From: Thecaphora thlaspeos
Lineage: Eukaryota; Basidiomycota; Ustilaginomycetes; Urocystidales; Glomosporiaceae
Length of the DNA: 64,000 nt
Direction: 5' to 3'
Assembly: GCA_900291925.1 (NCBI GenBank)
Contig: UWYS01000008.1
Span: 806,001-870,000 of the forward strand
Part shown: positions 36,025 to 47,027 of the stretch, in pieces
How positions within the stretch are numbered: position 1 is the stretch's first letter
Layout of the letters: every line of letters begins with the position of its first letter
Program-made: the position numbers and the translations under genes
The notes under the pieces: generated by a model
Database searches by the model: none
What the model saw: the letters and a program-made list of their open reading frames with translations, nothing else
Told to the model about the DNA's origin: nothing

Positions 36025-37684
36025 ATGCCCACCGCTTCCACCTCCACATCTCCCTCACCACAGCCCCCCTCGTCAGCGAGAAAGCGCCACAGGAACCCCG
36101 ACCCGCTGCCCACCCCCACCCGACCTTACCTCGCGCTCGGCCTCGAGGGAAGCGCAAACAAACTCGGCGCCGGCATCGTCCTCCACAAGCCGCTCGATTC
36201 CGCGTTGGCCTCGTCGCACGCAAACAGCGTCTCATCGCACTCCGTCGGACAGGTCGAGGTCCTCTCCAACGTCCGCCACACCTACGTCACCCCGCCCGGC
36301 CACGGCTTCCAGCCCTCGGACACCGCAAAGCATCACAAGCAGTGGATCCTCAAGGTCGTCAAGGAGGCCGTGCGCAGGAGCGGCCTCACCAGTCTCGAGC
36401 AGGTCGACTGCATCGGCTACACAAAGGGCCCCGGCATGGGTGCCCCGCTCCAGTCCGTCGCCCTCGTCGCCCGCACCCTCTCCCTCCTCTACCGCAAGCC
36501 CCTCGTCGGCGTCAACCACTGCGTCGGCCACATCGAGATGGGCAGGACCATCACCGGCGCCGCCAACCCCGTCGTCCTCTACGTCAGCGGGGGCAACACC
36601 CAGGTCATCGCCTACTCGGCCCAGCGCTACCGCATCTTTGGCGAGACGCTCGACATCGCCGTCGGCAACTGCCTCGACCGCTTCGCACGCGTCATCGGCC
36701 TCAGCAATGACCCCAGCCCCGGCCAGAACATCGAGCTCGAAGCAAAGAAGGGCAAACGCCTCGTCCCGCTGCCCTACGCCACAAAGGGGATGGACGTCTC
36801 GCTCGCCGGCATCCTCAGCGCCACCGAGGCCTACACGCGCGACAAGCGCTTCCGCCCCAACGCGCCGCGGCCGCTCGACGACGCACCCGTCGGCAGCCTC
36901 GCCAACGGCCAGACGTGGAGCGGCGAGGGAGGCGGCAAGCACATCGTCAACCTCGCTGCCGACCAGCCGGCGGCCAAAGAGGGGGGCGAAGAGCTCAAGC
37001 ACGGAGATCAGGTCGACGAGGAAGAGCAAAAGGGCGGCGCTGCGATCGACGTCTCGCAAGCGGGCATCGGGCAGCTGGACGCCTCTGTCGATGTCATTAC
37101 GCCGGCCGACCTGTGCTTCAGCCTGCAGGAGCACATCTTTTCCATGCTGGTCGAGATCACCGAGCGCGCCATGGCGCACATTGGCAGCAGGGAGGTGCTC
37201 ATCGTCGGCGGCGTAGGGAGCAACGCGCGCCTACAGCAGATGATGGGCATCATGGCGGGCGAGCGCGGCGGCAGCGTTTTTGCGACCGACGAGAGGTGAG
37301 TGGGCGCGGGCGATGGGTTGGTTGACGTTGAGCTTCAAGAGGATTGTCGGAGTGAGAAAAGAGGCGACACTGAAAGCTTTTCCTCGTCCGCTGTTCTGTG
37401 TGCTCTGATCGCTGCTTGCTACCACAGGTTCTGCATCGACAACGGCATCATGATTGCGCACGCCGGGCTGCTCTCGCATCGGATGGGCCTCGAGATGACG
37501 TTGGACAAGAGCACCGTCACGCAGCGCTTCCGCACCGATGCGCCGCTGATCTCTGTAGGTGTCAGTCGATGGCCAAGACGCTCGTCGCCGCAGCCCTGTG
37601 ACGGATGTGATGGCTGCTTACTGACGCCATGACGCTCGCTTGGCGCTTTGCTTTTCCTTTGTCGATGCACAGTGGCGTGGATGA
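36025..37684 (+). CDS. KAE1: KEOPS complex catalytic subunit Kae1 (tRNA t6A37 synthesis)
   Basis: Exons are 36025-37295, 37428-37554 and a tiny last exon 37673-37684 encoding WRG and the stop. Donors are GTGAGT and GTAGGT. The product is about 469 residues. Kae1 transfers the threonylcarbamoyl group to A37 of ANN-decoding tRNAs within KEOPS. Motifs visible are the ATP-site start [25 protein letters not shown], the metal site [35 protein letters not shown], and near the end [14 protein letters not shown] and [15 protein letters not shown]. An insertion of some 80-90 Gly/Glu/Lys-rich residues at about 270-358 separates [10 protein letters not shown] from [14 protein letters not shown] and is absent from typical members (about 335-390 residues). 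The ATG at 36025 is preferred over an in-frame one at 35860, which would add a basic low-complexity stretch. Confidence 0.93.
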
Positions 37685-38252
37685 GAGCAGCGGCAGTAGC
37701 GGAAGATTGTGGTGTGCTATACCTTGTTGATGAGAGAAACATCACATGATCAACTGTACCACAGCGGAGAGAAGGGGGCGGTGCGTATATGTATGTGCGT
37801 GCGTGCGTGCGTGCGTGTGTGTGTGCGAAGGAAGGGCAACAAGTCAAGAGGGAGTGCAAGCAGAGGCAGCAGCGACAAGGAGCGTCGGTGGCGCTGAGCA
37901 AGAAGCGGCAGCTACGGCCGGCGCGCAGGGACCACCCGCGCCGCTCGCTCGCGAAAAAGAAAGGGTTCAGCCAGACAGGCATGCCCGTCTGCTCCTTCTT
38001 TCCACCATCACCACCACCGCCATCGTCACCACCATCGTCCCAGCCCCGCCATTCGGCACTCGACCTGCCATCCAGCTCGACGTGCCGCCGAGCTCGGCCC
38101 GCCATCCCTCAGCCTGCTTGCCCGCCCTTTCCTGCCCCGCGGGCCTCATCACACCGACCAGCTTCGTTTTCGGTATCTCAGCAGACGCTGCAGCCTTATA
38201 CCCCTTCTTGTCCGCCTGCTCGTCTTGTCCATTTACGACCACGATCACGACC
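37685..38252. other. Intergenic region and ATG5 leader
   Basis: This lies between KAE1 and ATG5, same strand. It contains a TGCG/TG array at 37794-37827 and a C-rich leader (about 38000-38250). No independent gene is supported. Confidence 0.55.
37794..37827. repeat. (TGCG)n/(TG)n microsatellite
   Basis: About five TGCG tetramers running into TGTGTGTG, about 110 bp after the KAE1 stop. Confidence 0.9.
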
Positions 38253-40043
38253 ATGTCGACAATATCAACACCCCAGCTGGTCGGGACGTCATCGTCGTTC
38301 GCCTCGCCCAGCACCGGCCTCTCTTCCTCGCCGCGACCATCGTTCCCGCCGCCGCAGTTCTCGGGCTTCTCGCCATCTTCGGCCGCCAGCCCTTCGCCCG
38401 TGCAGAGCGCGCCGCCGCCTCCCAACGCGACCTTCAGGAGGCTAGTGTGGTCGGGTACGATCCCCATCGCCGTCTCGCTCGATCCGTCAGACCTCCCGCC
38501 CGGCTCGGACCAGAATCTCGCTTCCACCTACCTCGTGGTGCCCCGCGTTTCCTACCTGCCATTAATCGTCCAAGAGGTGCGCCGGTCGATGGTCGAACTG
38601 GTGCTCGACGACAACGCGCTCGCGGCAGCCGACGACAAGGAATGGTGGTTCGAGTACGAGGGTCAGCCGCTTCGATGGTGAGCAGTGGAACAGCCTCACC
38701 TTGCAACATTTGCACTCGCAGCACGCAGGCTGACGGCGTTGATTACTACCTTGCCCCTTTGTGACCTTGACGCTCCTTCCTCGCCCCTACCTCGGTCACG
38801 CAGGCACTGGCCGGTGGGACTGCTGTACGACTACCACACGAGCAACCCGGCCGCTTCGACGATAGCCAACAGTGCAGCAGGGACCGCAAGCGGCGCCACG
38901 CACCTTTCGCGGATCGATGGTTTACTGGCCTCTTCTGGCCCGCCGGCGATATCGCAGGCGACTAGCCCGACGTTGTCGCGGCAGGCCGAGGCCTCTGCGC
39001 TCAGACGGCTGCCATGGCAGATCCGGCTGCGGTTGAGCAAACCGCCGCTCGACAAGCTGCACTCCAAGTCCGGCGTCGACATCTGCAAGACGAGCTTCAT
39101 GTCGATGATCAAGGAGGCCGACTTTGTGCGGTACGGCAGCACCAAGAGGGTCGTCAATCTGCGGAGGATCGAGCAGGATGCGCTGTGGGAGAGCGTTGTG
39201 CAGCGTAAGTGCCTTACGAAGACTACAGAGGCCCTTGCCCGTTGAATGAGGCTGAAGGAACAACGATTGGGGAACCTGTTGCTGATCGTGCGAGCTGCGG
39301 CCACGTGTGTTCCTCACTCATCCTCGCCAACAGACGACTTTGATGCGTACTGGTCTGTAGCTCACAAACTCGTTCCAATCACGCAGCCGCTCGCGACGTC
39401 GAGCAACGCCGACGCGTACGCAGCGGCGGCAGGATCAGACCGTGGCGACCACCCGAGCCGGGCACTAACGGCATCGCTACGCAATGGTCCATCGGACGAT
39501 CGACCGGGCGGGTCAGCAGCGGCGGCGGCGGGGATGCATCGGCAGGCTTCCTTTACCTCGCAGTCGAACGAGTCGCAGGCGAGCCTGGCGCCCAGCATGG
39601 TCTCAACGATGACGGCGGCTACATCATCCGAAGCCCACAGCGGCGGGACGGCGACGCCCTCTGACGCCTCGCAGCAGGCGTTGAACAACGGCGGAGGTAA
39701 CCACAACAGCAATAGCAACGGCGGAGGTATACGGAGCGTGCCGATCCGCATTCTGCTGCCAGACGGCGCGCCGTCGATGCAGGAGCCGGTCGCGCCACTT
39801 GTCGAGGACGGACGGCCCGCGACGCTTGCGACGCTGCTGTCGGGCCTGTTTCCGCTGCTGTTCCCGCCGCCGCCGTCGTTTTCGAGCTTCCAGGCGGCGA
39901 GTCCGCCTCTGGCGTACGCAGTGATCCAAGGAGTGAGGATGCCGCTGGATGCAGAGGTCGGGTGGCTGGGATCGACGATGCTGAGCCCAGACGGGTGGGT
40001 GACGATCGTGATTGGCCTGCTCGCCCACGGCGCTACAGCCTGA
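38253..40043 (+). CDS. ATG5: Autophagy protein Atg5
   Basis: Exons are 38253-38677, 38804-39204 and 39334-40043; the product is about 511 residues. Atg5 is covalently joined to Atg12 and, with Atg16, forms the E3-like complex that lipidates Atg8 at the phagophore. The core is split by linkers: LVWSGTIPIAVSL and YLVVPRVSYLPLIVQEV (first ubiquitin-like fold), [20 protein letters not shown], then LPWQIRLRL and FMSMIKEADFVRYGS, where the lysine (about 245) sits at the Atg12 conjugation position, then DFDAYWSVAHKL, and a C-terminal part with VPIRILLPDG and AEVGWLGSTMLSPDGWVTIV. A 55-residue disordered N-terminus, a Ser/Gly-rich insert after LPWQ-upstream residues and a Ser/Gln/Asn-rich insert of about 115 residues make it longer than yeast (294) or human (275) Atg5. 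Confidence 0.92.
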
Positions 40044-41178
40044 GAGAGGAAGGAGGGAGGTGCCCGGGTCAGAAGGAGGACGAGGAGGCAGCGACGCTTT
40101 GCATTTTTGCTTTGGCGCGCTTGGGTCGCGAGCTTGTTGCTGGCGATGGTGGCGGACGCTGCTTTGTATGCGCAATGGAAGCTCGTATCTTCCTTGATGG
40201 CTAGCCGTTGATGATACCGTTCGGCGTTGCGAGACGATGCGTGCGTGGCGAGGTACAGTATGTTGACCGACGTGGGGGAAGATCATGACTGTACCGGCGG
40301 TCATCAAGATTCTTTTGTGACGTGACGTGCGGGGAGGAGAAGCGATGGGAGCCATCGAACGTTGTCCGGCCAGTCAGAGCACACCCAACTACATACTGTA
40401 CAGTAACGCACATGTCCTGTCGCATGCTCCTTTGCCCCTCTTCTCCAGCTTGTCGTCTCTCGCTTCCACCTCGCTTGATCAGTTGACCGCTCGCACGCAC
40501 AGCACTCAACGAGACGCCATCCGAGCCAGAGTCAAAATCCTCCTACTACTTACTACTGCACTGTAGCCTCTTGCCAAGCAACCTCCGTCCACCTCTGCAA
40601 CGCAGCACCAACTCGAGAGACGAGGCTGGCTGCGAGGGGAAGAGAGAAGGGAGAGGGGAAACCCATGTATTGCCGGACCCCGCAGGGGGGGACGCCGCGA
40701 GCTCCGAGCTGGCGCCATAGGGCCGGCCGGTTGAGCGCTGCATGAGAGCGAGGCGTAGAAGAGCGCAGGGCGCGCGAGAACGAAAGAAAGCTAGCTACAT
40801 GCGAGGGGAGCGAGCGAGGACATGTAAGAAGGGAAGGGTGGGCGAAAGGAAGCAAGTCGACGTCGTCGAACGGCGTCGACGAGGAGAGATGATGGAGGAG
40901 AGGAGAGAGGGAGAGGGGCGGAGTGCCAGCGAGGCAGGCCGGCTCGCTGCCTCGCTGCCTCGCTGCCTCGAACCGGCGCACCCTGCGCCCGGATCCGAGC
41001 GCCGAGCAGCATCAGGTCCGAGCGTCGTCGAGCCAACCGATCACCTACAGTACAGTACATACCTACCTCGTCTACCTTGGTGCTATAAGTAAAGCCTCTC
41101 GAGATGTGAGTTCCGCAGACCTTTCTTGTTTTCCCTCCCGTCCCTTCCACCTTGTCACACCCCTACCGCACCATCATC
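40044..41178. other. Intergenic region, no supported gene
   Basis: This 1.1 kb lies between ATG5 and the lactonase gene. It carries TACTGTA-type words at about 40251, 40395 and 41046, an 8 bp CTCGCTGC triplication near 40950-40975 and a G/A-rich stretch at about 40620-40920. Open frames are short and compositionally odd. Confidence 0.55.
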
Positions 41179-42510
41179 ATGTTGGCTCCCTCCCGCTATC
41201 GTCGTCTGACCGCGGCCATCTTGGTCCTCTCTTTTCTCTTCTCGAGCAGCATGGCTTCCCTCGATTTCTCGTCTCACCTCGCCTCCGCCGGTCATAAAGC
41301 CAAGATGGATCTTCACCTCCTCGCCACCACCTTTAACGGTACCGTGTTGCCGTACACGGTGGACACCAAGATGTCCTCCTTCACCCGTGGCACTTCATCT
41401 TTTGCCTCGACGACCTTTGGAGAGAATCCGGGCTGGATCTGCTACTCGCCCACCTTTTCCTCCTCTTCCTCGACGGACGCACACCGTCGTATGCTCTACA
41501 TCGTAGATGGAGCGAGTTCCAACATCTACGCCGCCTCGCTCGACACACTCGATCCACTCTCCCTCTCTGCTGTGGGAGAACCGGTCTCTTCGAACGGAAT
41601 CGAACCGGTATCGTGCGTCGTTGGACACGGACCTTCGGCCAATACGCTGTTCGTCGCCAACTACGGCAGTGGAACGATGGCCTACTTCCGTCTTGATTCC
41701 AAGACGGGTGCCATCGATGCCGCCTCTAGAGAGGTCTACCAGTTCACTCGTAACGGTACGGGTCCCGTGGCGGATAGACAGTATCAAAGTTATGCACACC
41801 AAACCCAAATTTCACACGATGGTCGATGGGTGTACGTGTGCGATTTGGGTGCGGATGTGATTCATCGATTCCAGATCACACCGTCGATCGACAAAGACCA
41901 AAAGGCAAAGGTCGAGTATAAGGGCGATACAAAGGTGGATGCAGGTAGTGGACCGAGACACATGACATTCTACCCCTCCACCACGCTACCCTCCAATGCC
42001 AAACGAGACGATGCCACGACAACCGTACACGCCTACCTCGCCTCCGAACTCTCCTCTACCGTCACTGCCTTTTCGTACGATGCCGATACGGGCAAGCTCC
42101 ATCAACTAGGTCAACCCCTCTTTCCCTTCCCACCTGAAACTCCCCTCTCCGGTCCCAACATCCTTCCCACCAATCGAACCACTGCCGAGATAGAAGTCTC
42201 CCCTGACGGTCGATTCGTCTATGTTTCCAACCGTGGAGATAGCAAAGAGGATCACATCTCCATCTTCCGACGCGATTCAAAAGATGGTACCATCCAGTTC
42301 GTAGAGTGGGTAGGAAGCGGGGGGTTGCTACCGAGACATTTCTCCCTGAGCTCCCCCAGTGATGGAGCGGCAGACTATCTCGTCTCGGCCCATCAGAATA
42401 GTCAGGATCTTGTCCTTTTCAAGAGGGATAGCAAGACTGGAGCGCTGGACAAGTTGCACAAGATCAAGCATGTTGGCGTCGTGGTGTATGCTGGCTTCCT
42501 ACCGGCTTAG
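41179..42510 (+). CDS. Secreted lactonase-type beta-propeller (6-phosphogluconolactonase family)
   Basis: An intronless gene of 443 residues. Residues 1-25 form a signal peptide (basic MLAPSRYRRL, then TAAILVLSFLFSS). The rest is a seven-bladed propeller of the fungal YkgB/3-carboxy-cis,cis-muconate lactonase family, with recurring blade ends: NTLFVANYGSGTMAYFRLDS, HQTQISHDGRWVYVCDLGAD, GSGPRHMTFYP, EIEVSPDGRFVYVSNRGDS and PRHFSLSSPSD. Family members hydrolyse sugar or muconate lactones. Substrate cannot be read from sequence, and a secreted one is likelier to act on an extracellular lactone or glucan product than on pentose-phosphate intermediates. N-glycosylation sequons (NGT, NRT) agree with secretion. 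The coding DNA looks less GC-extreme than its neighbours, with more T-ending codons. The frame opens upstream of the ATG, but 41179 gives the clean signal peptide. Confidence 0.85.
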   Translation: MLAPSRYRRLTAAILVLSFLFSSSMASLDFSSHLASAGHKAKMDLHLLATTFNGTVLPYTVDTKMSSFTRGTSSFASTTFGENPGWICYSPTFSSSSSTDAHRRMLYIVDGASSNIYAASLDTLDPLSLSAVGEPVSSNGIEPVSCVVGHGPSANTLFVANYGSGTMAYFRLDSKTGAIDAASREVYQFTRNGTGPVADRQYQSYAHQTQISHDGRWVYVCDLGADVIHRFQITPSIDKDQKAKVEYKGDTKVDAGSGPRHMTFYPSTTLPSNAKRDDATTTVHAYLASELSSTVTAFSYDADTGKLHQLGQPLFPFPPETPLSGPNILPTNRTTAEIEVSPDGRFVYVSNRGDSKEDHISIFRRDSKDGTIQFVEWVGSGGLLPRHFSLSSPSDGAADYLVSAHQNSQDLVLFKRDSKTGALDKLHKIKHVGVVVYAGFLPA

Positions 42511-42783
42511 CGAGCCAGTCAGAAAGGAAAAAACCAAACCGACAATCCCGCGCGAATCCATGTCACAGCCCTGTACACAAACCCCTCTCGTCGTACCGCT
42601 GGAAAAAGCCAACGCAATTCATCAAAATCCACATGCGTTCCGACAGAAGGACGATAGGGAAGCCGCTGCCGTGAGCGGAGTCGTCTCGATTGCTAGCGTG
42701 CAAAGATGGTCGAACGATAGGGCGGTGTGTGTCTGTCTCCCGTCTTTGGCATCGCCGACTGCGCCGGCCGCCGGTGTCGCCTC

Positions 42784-44472
42784 TTATCGATTCGTGACGC
42801 CGACCAGCTTGACGCCCGCCAGACCTTGCATGATGGTCTCCATCGTCTTTGTGTCCTGCACCAACGTCGTGCTGAGGTGATTGAGACCTTGCTGTTGCGA
42901 GGCGAGGATCTGTGCGGAGCGAGCGAGCGAGCGAGCGCAGGCGGTGCAGCAAAGACTCGGTATGGTCAGCGAGACTGAGCTGTCGGCACTTCTTCCAGGC
43001 CGAGGTCGAGACGAAGACAGGCGAGAGCGGATTGATCACTCACCTTGGCCACCCTGTCGAGGCCCTGTTCGTCGACGACGGCCCACTCGGTCCCGTCCCT
43101 CCGCCCTTCCCTCGCCATCGTCTCCCTCTTGGCCCTCACCACGCCCAGCGTGGCCCAGAGCTCGTTCACCTTGGCCCTCAACCTCGCGCCGCCCGCGCCC
43201 TTGACGCCGACGATCTCGCGCTCGCACGCCTCGAGGTTGGCCATGAGCCTCTCCTCTTCCTTGCCGATACTCTTGCCGCGCAGCGCCGGAATCAGCACGG
43301 CGCATTTGGTGACGAGCGAGACCAGTCGATGGTGCAGCTGCGTCTGGCGCGACGAGGCCGCGGCGTAGCGCACCGTATTGGTCAGCGCGTGTTTTTGGTG
43401 CAGCGCAGAGAGACGGATCGAGATGCTGGAGAGGAGCGTGCGTTGGCGGTTCGTCTCGAGCGTCTGCGACTGCACTCGCTTCTGCAGGTCTGGGAAGCCG
43501 AGGGCTAGCACGGGGTAGAGGCTGCCGAGGTGGGGAAAGGGCCGACCGATTCAAGGGACAAGGGACGCAAGGTCAGTCTGCTGTGATCCATCGATCTCGA
43601 GCCTTGTCGAAGCTTATCCGCGCCTGCATCCTGGCAAGATGGCGAAAGCAGGACACTCACCGTTCCGGATCCGGGTTCTCCCTGATAGCTGCGGCCCAGA
43701 GCTGGTCGTGCAGCGGCCCGACGGCGTCCTGCCGCCTCCCTTGGATCATCTTGAGGTTCTGCGCGTTGCCAGCGTTGTTGTAAAAGTAGTAGAGGAAGCG
43801 ACAGGCGGCGGCGTCGCGCGTGTCCCATGCGGCACGGATCTGCTCAATCTTGGGCGCCAGAGAGACGCCTAGCTTCTTGTATGGCTGCTGTTGGAGCTGC
43901 TGCTGCTGCTGTCCCTGTTGTTGTTGTTGCTGCTGCTGCTGTTGCTGTTGTTGTTGTGGTTGACCAAATCCGCCGAAGCTGTTGGCGAAGCCGGTGTTCT
44001 GGCTTGCGCCAAAGGAAGGGGCGGCGTTCGAGGTGGAGGCGCCAAAGAGGGAGGTGGAAGGCTGCTGCTGCTGCTGGGTCTGTGCTGGCTTGCCGAACGA
44101 GAAAGCGCCGCCGGTAGCGCCAGTGGCGTTGTTTGTTGAGGATCCGAATAGTCCGCCGCCTCCGAAGCCGGTGCCCGTAGACGCTTGTTGCTGCTGTTGC
44201 GGTTGCGGTTGTTGCTGTTGCTGCTGGGTTTTTGTGCTGCTGCCGAACGAGAAGAGTCCCCCGCCTGTAGCCGGTTGTTGTTGTTGTTGCTGCTGCTGCT
44301 GCTGCTGCTGAGGCTGCGTGGTGGATGAGCCGAACAGCCCGCCTGTAGATGCTGGTGCATTGTTGTTCTGGCCGCCTGGCTGTGGCTGTCCGAAGGAGAA
44401 GCCGCCGGAGGTCGAAGGGGCGGCTGTCTGGGCGGTGGCGGTAGCCGCCGGTGCGCCAAAGGAGAAGGCCAT
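42784..44472 (-). CDS. NUP57: FG nucleoporin of the Nup57/NUP54 type
   Basis: Exons are 44472-43661, 43521-43044 and 42909-42784; donors are GTGAGT, phases kept, 471 residues. Nup57/NUP54 forms the central-channel Nup62-like complex of the nuclear pore. The N-terminal 230 residues are FG repeats (SFGAPAA, GGFSFG, GGLFGSS, FSFGK, FGGFGQP) broken by long glutamine tracts. Then KKLGVSLAPKIEQIRAAWDT, CRFLYYFYNN and LYPVLALGFPDLQKRV match the conserved alpha/beta part of this family. The C-terminal half is coiled coil (QTLETNRQRTLLSSISIRL; ERLMANLEACEREIVG; LNHLSTTLVQDTKTMETIMQ) for heterotrimer assembly. The second intron contains a GCTC tetranucleotide run. Gene and DUF1748 gene are divergent. 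Confidence 0.9.
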
Positions 44473-44597
44473 GGTGTGTGATGTGCCTGGGCTAGGGAAG
44501 AGAGGGTAGCGGGAGAGTCGAGATGATAGCGGGAAGGGATGGCAGAACAGGTGGAAAACAGACGGCGATGATGGGAATTTCGGGAAGGGGACTAGTA

Positions 44598-44654
<57 letters not shown>

Positions 44655-45089
44655 AAGGTAGAGAGGCAGCCTGCAAGCAGGCCTCCCTTCTGTTGCTCGC
44701 TTTGCAGCGTCAGCGCGTCCACCCGTCGGATCCGCACGCCACGGCAGCTCATGGACCCCTGACGCGGTAGAGCCACCACTCGACTCTCGCAACAACCTTG
44801 CCCAGTCCAGCCCAGCCGTGCCCCGCCCTGCTCCACAATCCATCACCATCACCATCACCGTCAGACCTCACCCGCCACCCTTCCTTTTGCCCATCGCTCG
44901 ACTGCGCCTTTAAACCATCTCTCTCTTTCTGCCAGCAGCGCTCCATCGCACTCTCTGCCTTTTCTCCCATCCACGCCCTTGGCCTTCTCGCCCTCAACCT
45001 CTCACCCTTCCTTCTCCCCCCAATTCTCCTCAAGTGCCTATTCCACTTCCCCATCCCCCGCCCCCACCCTTCACGCCAAATACACCGCG
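44473..45089. promoter_or_regulatory. Divergent upstream region of NUP57 and the DUF1748 gene
   Basis: 617 bp separate the two start codons. It contains a GA microsatellite (44600-44653), pyrimidine-rich on the NUP57 strand, and a CT-rich leader for the plus-strand gene. Confidence 0.5.
44600..44653. repeat. (GA)n microsatellite
   Basis: About 22 GA dinucleotides, then interrupted by AAA, about 130 bp upstream of the NUP57 start. Confidence 0.92.
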
Positions 45090-45320
45090 ATGCTAGGCCG
45101 TTTGGTTCACTACGGCGCCGACGCCGTCCTCATCTCCTGCTTTCTCGCTGGCATCAAGCGCCAGACGGGCCTCACACCGGACGTCGACCGTATCGTCGAG
45201 CCTACCACAAAAGGCTTCGTTGAAAAGTACCTCGGTCTCGGTGAATTCATCTTTGACAGCGGCGTCGCAGCGGCAAGGGCGAGTCAGTTCTTCAAGAAGG
45301 ACGTCACCACCATCAAGTAG
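45090..45320 (+). CDS. Small DUF1748-family protein (Mco6-like)
   Basis: A 76-residue single-exon protein starting MLGRLVHYGADAVLISCFLA. It follows the DUF1748 pattern throughout: a hydrophobic N-terminal helix with HYxxDAVLIS, GIKRQTGLTP, then a segment ending EKYLGLGEFIFD. The yeast member is the small mitochondrial protein Mco6; its molecular role is not established. The frame is open upstream to 44979, but that part is a Ser/Pro-rich leader, and the family starts at this methionine. No introns. Confidence 0.85.
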   Translation: MLGRLVHYGADAVLISCFLAGIKRQTGLTPDVDRIVEPTTKGFVEKYLGLGEFIFDSGVAAARASQFFKKDVTTIK

Positions 45321-45752
45321 CCATCCTTGGCCGCGCTTCCTTCAAGGCAGAGACTGAACAGCAATCGTATCGCGCGATTTGGCGATTTCTCCATCCTCTC
45401 TCTTCGCTGAACCTGCTCCCTCATTGTTTCTTGCTTCAAGATGACTCGGCATCACGCGTCGCCCGCTCAAGCCGCCTTGCGCCTCTGTCCGGACCGCCAT
45501 CACGCCCCCCATGCCCAACTCCATTCGCCTGCCTCACTTTCAGTTTCAAGCAACGCTGTATGACTAGATACCATTCTTCTCTCCCTCTGCGCACAAACGA
45601 GATCCGTGCTCGCTTTACCTGTCACACGATCGATCTGGTACCGGCTCAGAACTGGCACAAGCGTCTCGAAGACCGTGAATAGTAGGGATACAAAAGGGCG
45701 GACAGCGCAGCGTAACATCGAGGGCAGGCAAGTGCAACCGCTTCCATCGACT
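45321..45752. other. Convergent intergenic region
   Basis: 432 bp between the stops of the DUF1748 gene and the minus-strand Apq12-like gene. No coding frame or repeat is supported. Confidence 0.55.
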
Positions 45753-47027
45753 CTAGCGAGCGGCAGCCCTGCCCTGTCTAGCTCGTCCCCTCGTCCCCAA
45801 TCCGATGGGCTCCTCGTCCCGCTCTCCCGCTCCGATGCCTCCATCTCCACTGCCGCCAGCGCCCGTCCTGAAGCTGGCGCCAATCGAATCGAGCCAGGCC
45901 GTCGGGTTTTCCTGAAACTTCCTCATCTCGTCCTGCACCCGTCCAGCGGCTCGCAGGGCAGAGGCCGCGTCGATCCCCTGCCTCTGTCCCGCCGAGATCA
46001 TCGATCCCAGCAGGCCGGCAAAGTCCACTCCGCCTCCTCCTCCGCCATCCTTGTGGCCGTCGCTGTTGTCGTTGTTGTGGCGACCCTCGTTTTGCGTGCG
46101 ACCCAAAAGGTCGCTGAAGGCACCCAAGCCGCCGCTCAGGTCGGCGGGCAGGTTGTCATCGATGTCGATGCCACCGTTGGAGCGAGCGTTGCGGCGGTTG
46201 CGAGGCTTGCGATCTCGCCCAGAGAAGGGCGTGGAGCGTCTTGCTCGCGAGTTTGAGCTTGCTGCGCCGCTGTTGGAAAGCTGCGAGTAGATTGCTGAAA
46301 AGGCAGGGTTCGATACGAACGAGTTTACTGCGCGATCGAGGGGATGGCAAAGGATATGGACGGAGGCGTGTGGGCGACGGACGGCACAGAGAAGGAGTAA
46401 GCGGTCGGAACTTGGCCTCAGCCTTTCCACGCCCCCGTTGCTGGAGAGAAGGTAAATGACAAGCGGTGGACGAGAGCAGATAGCGGGCGGAGGAGCAGCA
46501 TCAGGACCTCAGACAACGCTGGTGGCTGCGGCGAGCACGTCTGGCGTTTGGCTCGCGGCAGATTTGTGCGCAAGCAGACGAGCGACGGGAGTAGGAGGAT
46601 GAGGGGGAGGAGGAAGAGGAGGAGGAGGGAAAGGAGTATTCCAGGACTCACATCTGCCAATCTGGTCGAACCAGCCGGATGGCGGAGCGTGTTCGACCGA
46701 GTTGATGGCTTCGGTGTTGTCGGTCCACCATGCCCACATGGCGATGGCGGCGCCGATGATTGCGCCCCACTTGATCCCCCACCAGGCGAGCGATATGGCG
46801 TTGCGTACGGTGCGGTAGGCGATGACGAGTGCGGCATAGGCGAGGAAGAAGGTGATGAGGGGCGGCAGCAGCGTCGAGGTCCAGGAGGCGGGGTCGTTAG
46901 AGGAGCCGAGGAGGCTGTAGATGAGGTTCGAGAAGCCGACCAGCACGCGGAAGACTGGATAGGGGATGAATGTGCTGAGCAGTTCGTGGAAGGCGCCGGG
47001 AAGATCGGCGGCGTCGGCGCCAGGCAT
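45753..47027 (-). CDS. Apq12-like nuclear envelope/ER membrane protein
   Basis: Exons are 47027-46652 and 46327-45753; the 324 nt intron has donor GTGAGT and acceptor GCGCAG. The product is 316 residues. Two adjacent hydrophobic helices (LITFFLAYAALVIAYRTV and GIKWGAIIGAAIAMWAWW, about 50-105) joined by the amphipathic RTVRNAISLAWW resemble the Apq12 family. Yeast Apq12 works with Brr6 and Brl1 in membrane remodelling during nuclear pore assembly. An additional N-terminal hydrophobic stretch FRVLVGFSNLIYSLL is present. The second exon encodes a disordered Gly/Arg/Asn-rich tail with DLSGGLGAFSDLLG and a short helix VQDEMRKFQENPTAWLDSI. Yeast Apq12 has only about 138 residues, so the tail is extra. 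Family assignment rests on the hydrophobic pair and is moderate. Confidence 0.65.

Noticed and set aside
35561..37216. 551-residue Ser/Pro/Arg frame overlapping KAE1
   Set aside because: Off-frame shadow of KAE1; composition is extreme, and the real frame has all the Kae1 motifs.
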